From NCBI GenBank assembly GCA_903907305.1, contig CAIVNT010000057.1, positions 1 to 8,206 of the forward strand: a stretch of 8,206 nucleotides of DNA, in the 5' to 3' direction. This document shows, one piece after another, positions 5,736 to 8,206 of the stretch. Position numbers and translations under genes: made by a program. Each line of letters begins with the position of its first letter. Within the stretch, counting starts at the first letter, position 1. The notes below the pieces were generated by a model. The model was not told the DNA's origin, made no database searches, and saw nothing but the letters and a program-made list of their open reading frames with translations. The stretch is from an uncultured Ignavibacteriota bacterium. Lineage in GTDB: Bacteria > Bacteroidota > Ignavibacteria > UBA10030 > UBA8401.

Positions 5736-8033
5736 ATGGCTGAGAAAAAAAAACCAAGATACAGTTCCGACGAAATGAAGAAATATTTCAACGACCCCAA
5801 GTATCGTGCTGAACTGCTCAACCGAAGCCGCGGTTTTTTCCGGAAATACCGCTATTATTTTTTCGGCGCTGCCGGCGTATTCACGCTGCTGATGGTGCTC
5901 TATTATAATTATATCGTCTCCGGTCTCCCTTCTCTTGAAGATCTCGAAAATCCGAAACCCGAACTTGCCACGAAGGTCTATTCCATCGACGGCGAAGTTC
6001 TTTCAACATTCTATTCCACGAAGAACCGTTCGTACGTTTCGTACGATTCCATTCCGCAAAGCGTGATCGATGCTCTCATATCAACCGAAGACAAGAACTT
6101 CTACGATCATTGGGGGGTCACACCATGGCGTTTTCTCCGCGCGATGATAAAGAATATATTCTATCTGCGTCTGAAAGAGGGTGCCAGCACCATCACCCAG
6201 CAGCTCGCAAGAAATTTGTACAGTTTCCAGCGTGCGGATGAGAATGCCTTCGATAAAGCAACACGGAAGTTCAGGGAATTCTTCACATCGGTGCAGATCG
6301 AAAAGAATTTTACAAAAAAAGAAATTCTGGAAATGTATCTGAATGAGATCTATTTCGGACGAAGCGTCTATGGTATCTCTGCTGCTGCCGGTGTCTATTT
6401 CGGGAAACAGGTGATGGAACTTTCCCTCGGCGAATCCGCAATGCTCGTAGCAATCCTGAACGGACCCGCGTATTATGATCCGCAGAAACATCCGGAACGT
6501 TCATTCGCAAGACGTGATCTGGTCTTGGCATTGATGGTCCAGTCCGGACGTCTCTCAAGCGCGCAGGCGGAAAAAGTAAAATCCGAACCGATGACCTTCA
6601 CAACGAACGAAGAAGCACCGCTCGGACTCGCTCCGCATTTCGTGGAATATATCCGTCAGCAGATGCGGGACAAGGCGGAAAAATACGGATTCAACATTTA
6701 TAAAGAAGGACTTTCGATCTACACCACGCTGGACAGTCGAATGCAGCGGTATGCGAACCGCGCTGTAGAAGAGCATCTTGCCGAAAAACAGGAACAATTC
6801 AACAAGATCTGGAACTGGAACCGGAAACCGGTGCTGCTCGAAAAAATACTCGATCATGCCGCACACCAATCTATTCTCTACCGACAATTCGCGAATAAAG
6901 ACAGCATCCTCACTGCACTGAAAAGTGATCCTGCTTTCATTGATTCGATCAAAGCGATCTGGCAGTCCATCGAAGTCGGATTCGTTGCGATCGATCCGAA
7001 GACAGGCGGCATCCGTGCGATGGTCGGCGGAAGGAATTTCCGCACGTTCCGGTACGGATTGAATCACGTCACACAGATCCGCCGGCAGCCCGGTTCAGCG
7101 TTCAAACCATTCGTCTATACTGTCGCGATCGATAATGGATTCCCCCCGACGTATGAACTTCTCAATCAGCCGGTGACGGTTGAAATGGCGGACGGTACTC
7201 GCTGGACACCGGGAAATTTTGAAGGAGATGTCGGAGGGAAGTCTACATTGCGCAATGCGATTATCCGGTCACTGAATCTTGTTGCCGTCCGTGCCATTAT
7301 GGAGATCGCTCCGAAAGAAGAAGTGGTGGAATATGCAAAGCGTATGGGGATCAAATCCCCAATTCCCCCGTATGAATCCATCGCTCTGGGAACGGCGCAA
7401 GTGACACCATTAGAAATGACCTCCGCATTCGGAGTGTTTGCGAACGAAGGTGTACTGGTCGAACCGAATTCCATTCTAAAGATCGAGGATAAGGACGGCA
7501 ATGTGATCGAAGAGAATTTCCCCGAGAAGAAAGAAGTTTTGAGCAAAGAAACGGCATACATCATGACGAACATGATGGAAGATGTCATCAATAATCCGCT
7601 CGGTTCCGGTGCGCGTATCAGGAATTTCTTCCATTACCCCGCCGCCGGAAAAACGGGAACAACGCAGGATTATACCGATGCGTGGTTCGTGGGATTCACA
7701 CCGCAACTCGCCGCAGGAATGTGGGTCGGCTTTGACGATCAGTCCGTCACATTCAATTCAGCAGATGGTCAAGGCGGACGCGCAGCTGCTCCTCTTTTCG
7801 GACGGTTCATGAAATATGTGTATGAAGACAAGACCATACCAATCACAGAGCCGTATTTCAAGATACCGAATGGTGTCGAACGCGACACGATCTGTGCAGA
7901 AACGAAAAAACTTGCAACACAATTCTGTCCTGTCAAGATCACCGATATCTTCAACTCAAAATATCCTCCGACACAATGCGACCTGCACCTTACTGCGGAT
8001 TCGTTATCGACGGGAAGTTCTACGGAATTTTAG
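5736..8033 (+). CDS. Class A penicillin-binding protein 1A (bifunctional peptidoglycan synthase)
   Basis: Polymerises lipid II into glycan strands and cross-links the peptides, anchored in the inner membrane and facing the periplasm. Numbering is from the ATG at 5736 (765 residues); a GTG at 5730 would add only two. A basic cytosolic tail is followed by one membrane helix at about 42-61. The GT51 glycosyltransferase domain (about 75-270) has STEDKNFYDHWG with catalytic E118, EGASTITQQLARNLY (148-162) and EMYLNEIYFGRSVYG (199-213). The transpeptidase domain (about 415-690) has SAFK (nucleophile S454, K457), SLN (512-514) and KTGTT (639-643). An extra charged helical stretch at about 349-409 separates the two halves. 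The only three cysteines (C720, C731, C748) lie in the last 46 residues. It begins 12 nt after lpxH without a clear ribosome site and ends at a convergent hairpin. Confidence 0.95.
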   Translation: MAEKKKPRYSSDEMKKYFNDPKYRAELLNRSRGFFRKYRYYFFGAAGVFTLLMVLYYNYIVSGLPSLEDLENPKPELATKVYSIDGEVLSTFYSTKNRSYVSYDSIPQSVIDALISTEDKNFYDHWGVTPWRFLRAMIKNIFYLRLKEGASTITQQLARNLYSFQRADENAFDKATRKFREFFTSVQIEKNFTKKEILEMYLNEIYFGRSVYGISAAAGVYFGKQVMELSLGESAMLVAILNGPAYYDPQKHPERSFARRDLVLALMVQSGRLSSAQAEKVKSEPMTFTTNEEAPLGLAPHFVEYIRQQMRDKAEKYGFNIYKEGLSIYTTLDSRMQRYANRAVEEHLAEKQEQFNKIWNWNRKPVLLEKILDHAAHQSILYRQFANKDSILTALKSDPAFIDSIKAIWQSIEVGFVAIDPKTGGIRAMVGGRNFRTFRYGLNHVTQIRRQPGSAFKPFVYTVAIDNGFPPTYELLNQPVTVEMADGTRWTPGNFEGDVGGKSTLRNAIIRSLNLVAVRAIMEIAPKEEVVEYAKRMGIKSPIPPYESIALGTAQVTPLEMTSAFGVFANEGVLVEPNSILKIEDKDGNVIEENFPEKKEVLSKETAYIMTNMMEDVINNPLGSGARIRNFFHYPAAGKTGTTQDYTDAWFVGFTPQLAAGMWVGFDDQSVTFNSADGQGGRAAAPLFGRFMKYVYEDKTIPITEPYFKIPNGVERDTICAETKKLATQFCPVKITDIFNSKYPPTQCDLHLTADSLSTGSSTEF

Positions 8034-8040
8034 GGAAATG

Positions 8041-8069
8041 GTCTAGTCCGCACACTGCGCGGACTAGAC
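8041..8069. terminator. Perfect 11-bp hairpin between convergent genes, no U tract
   Basis: GTCTAGTCCGC (8041-8051) and GCGGACTAGAC (8059-8069) are exact inverted copies around a 7-nt loop. The hairpin starts 7 nt after the penicillin-binding protein stop and its right arm contains the stop codon (8064-8066) of the opposing glycosyltransferase gene. Neither strand shows a T run after the stem. Position suggests a two-way transcript end or an RNA 3' end guard; an intrinsic terminator of the standard kind is not supported. Confidence 0.6.
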
Positions 8070-8206
8070 TGTGGCTAGCAGACGTTCTACTTTTCTGTAT
8101 ACTGTTTCCGCTTCAATGTTCTTCATACAGACAAATGTTCCGATGGGACAACTCTTTCCGCCGTGGATCGCACATGGCCGGCAATTCAATCCTTTCGTTT
8201 CGATCA
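8064..8206 (-). CDS. Glycosyltransferase family 9 (heptosyltransferase-like), C-terminal end only
   Basis: Only the last 46 codons are in the window; the rest lies beyond the right edge. The translation includes GLNCRPCAIHGGKSCPIGTF and then VCMKNIEAETVYRKVERLL. Near the C-terminus of family 9 glycosyltransferases (ADP-heptose:LPS heptosyltransferases and relatives) one commonly sees CRPC....G...CP.G...CM..I....V, which fits closely. The four cysteines are spaced C-x2-C-x7-C-x6-C. Such enzymes add sugars to the LPS core or to related glycans at the cytosolic face of the inner membrane. Its TAG stop lies inside the arm of the convergent hairpin. Which acceptor is used cannot be told from this tail. 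Envelope context (lpxH, penicillin-binding protein) agrees with the assignment. Confidence 0.75.
   Translation of the reverse strand, partial: IETKGLNCRPCAIHGGKSCPIGTFVCMKNIEAETVYRKVERLLATV

Noticed and set aside
5726..5743. Five-codon ATG frame (MSDYG) across the lpxH-pbp joint, and a GTG start at 5730
   Set aside because: Too short to support as a gene; the ATG at 5736 is the simpler start for the penicillin-binding protein.
6031..6045. Two CGTACG palindromes separated by three bases
   Set aside because: They fall in codons for the strand RSYVSYD in the penicillin-binding protein; repeated Tyr-Val/Ser codons explain them and nothing similar occurs nearby.
6555..7067. Long open frame of 170 codons on the minus strand
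   Set aside because: It lies wholly opposite the penicillin-binding protein gene, has no recognisable domain, and its composition is that of a reversed coding strand.
1..8206. Insertion sequence, prophage, CRISPR, toxin-antitoxin or tRNA content
   Set aside because: No transposase, integrase, repeat-spacer pattern, small toxin-like pair or cloverleaf was seen; gene density and families are those of core chromosome.

Overview
The window reads as ordinary chromosomal housekeeping DNA of a diderm bacterium that makes lipid A. I see no mobile element, CRISPR array, tRNA, rRNA or defence locus. Lipid A and peptidoglycan genes (lpxH, a class A penicillin-binding protein, the tail of a family 9 glycosyltransferase) show the Gram-negative envelope. 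Mostly weak Shine-Dalgarno sequences, a TAnnTTTG-type element before nusB and the build of the penicillin-binding protein suggest the Bacteroidota/Ignavibacteria (FCB) branch. That placement is an inference of low to moderate confidence.

Left half, minus strand (1-2486). Four genes run leftwards with short, regular gaps of about 18-22 nt: an MFS transporter, a stand-alone DUF971 (GBBH-like N-terminal) protein, cytidine deaminase (cdd), and the first 147 codons of a YjjX/DUF84 inosine/xanthosine triphosphatase that runs off the left edge. Cdd and YjjX both act on nucleosides or nucleotides (salvage and pool cleaning), so the cluster looks like one transcription unit.

Divergent spacer (2487-2721). 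The 235 bp between the transporter and nusB holds an imperfect 25-bp inverted repeat of the type found scattered in many environmental genomes. A candidate nusB promoter lies so close to the ATG that the mRNA may be leaderless. A much weaker promoter candidate faces the transporter.

Right half, plus strand (2722-8033). Five tightly packed genes follow: nusB, a UMF1/Atg22-like MFS permease, a small exported DsbD-alpha-like protein, lpxH, and a class A penicillin-binding protein. Joints include TAATG and ATGA overlaps, which points to one operon with translational coupling. It starts with an rRNA antitermination factor and ends with envelope assembly genes.

Right edge (8034-8206). A perfect 11-bp hairpin without a U tract fills the 30-bp convergent gap and runs into the stop codon of the minus-strand glycosyltransferase, of which only the last 46 codons are present.

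No new biological system is evident. The points most worth a second look are a strong excess of GATC across the window, the possible leaderless nusB transcript, the dispersed palindrome, the lone DsbD-alpha-like protein beside a penicillin-binding protein with a C-terminal cysteine cluster, and the stop-codon-containing hairpin.
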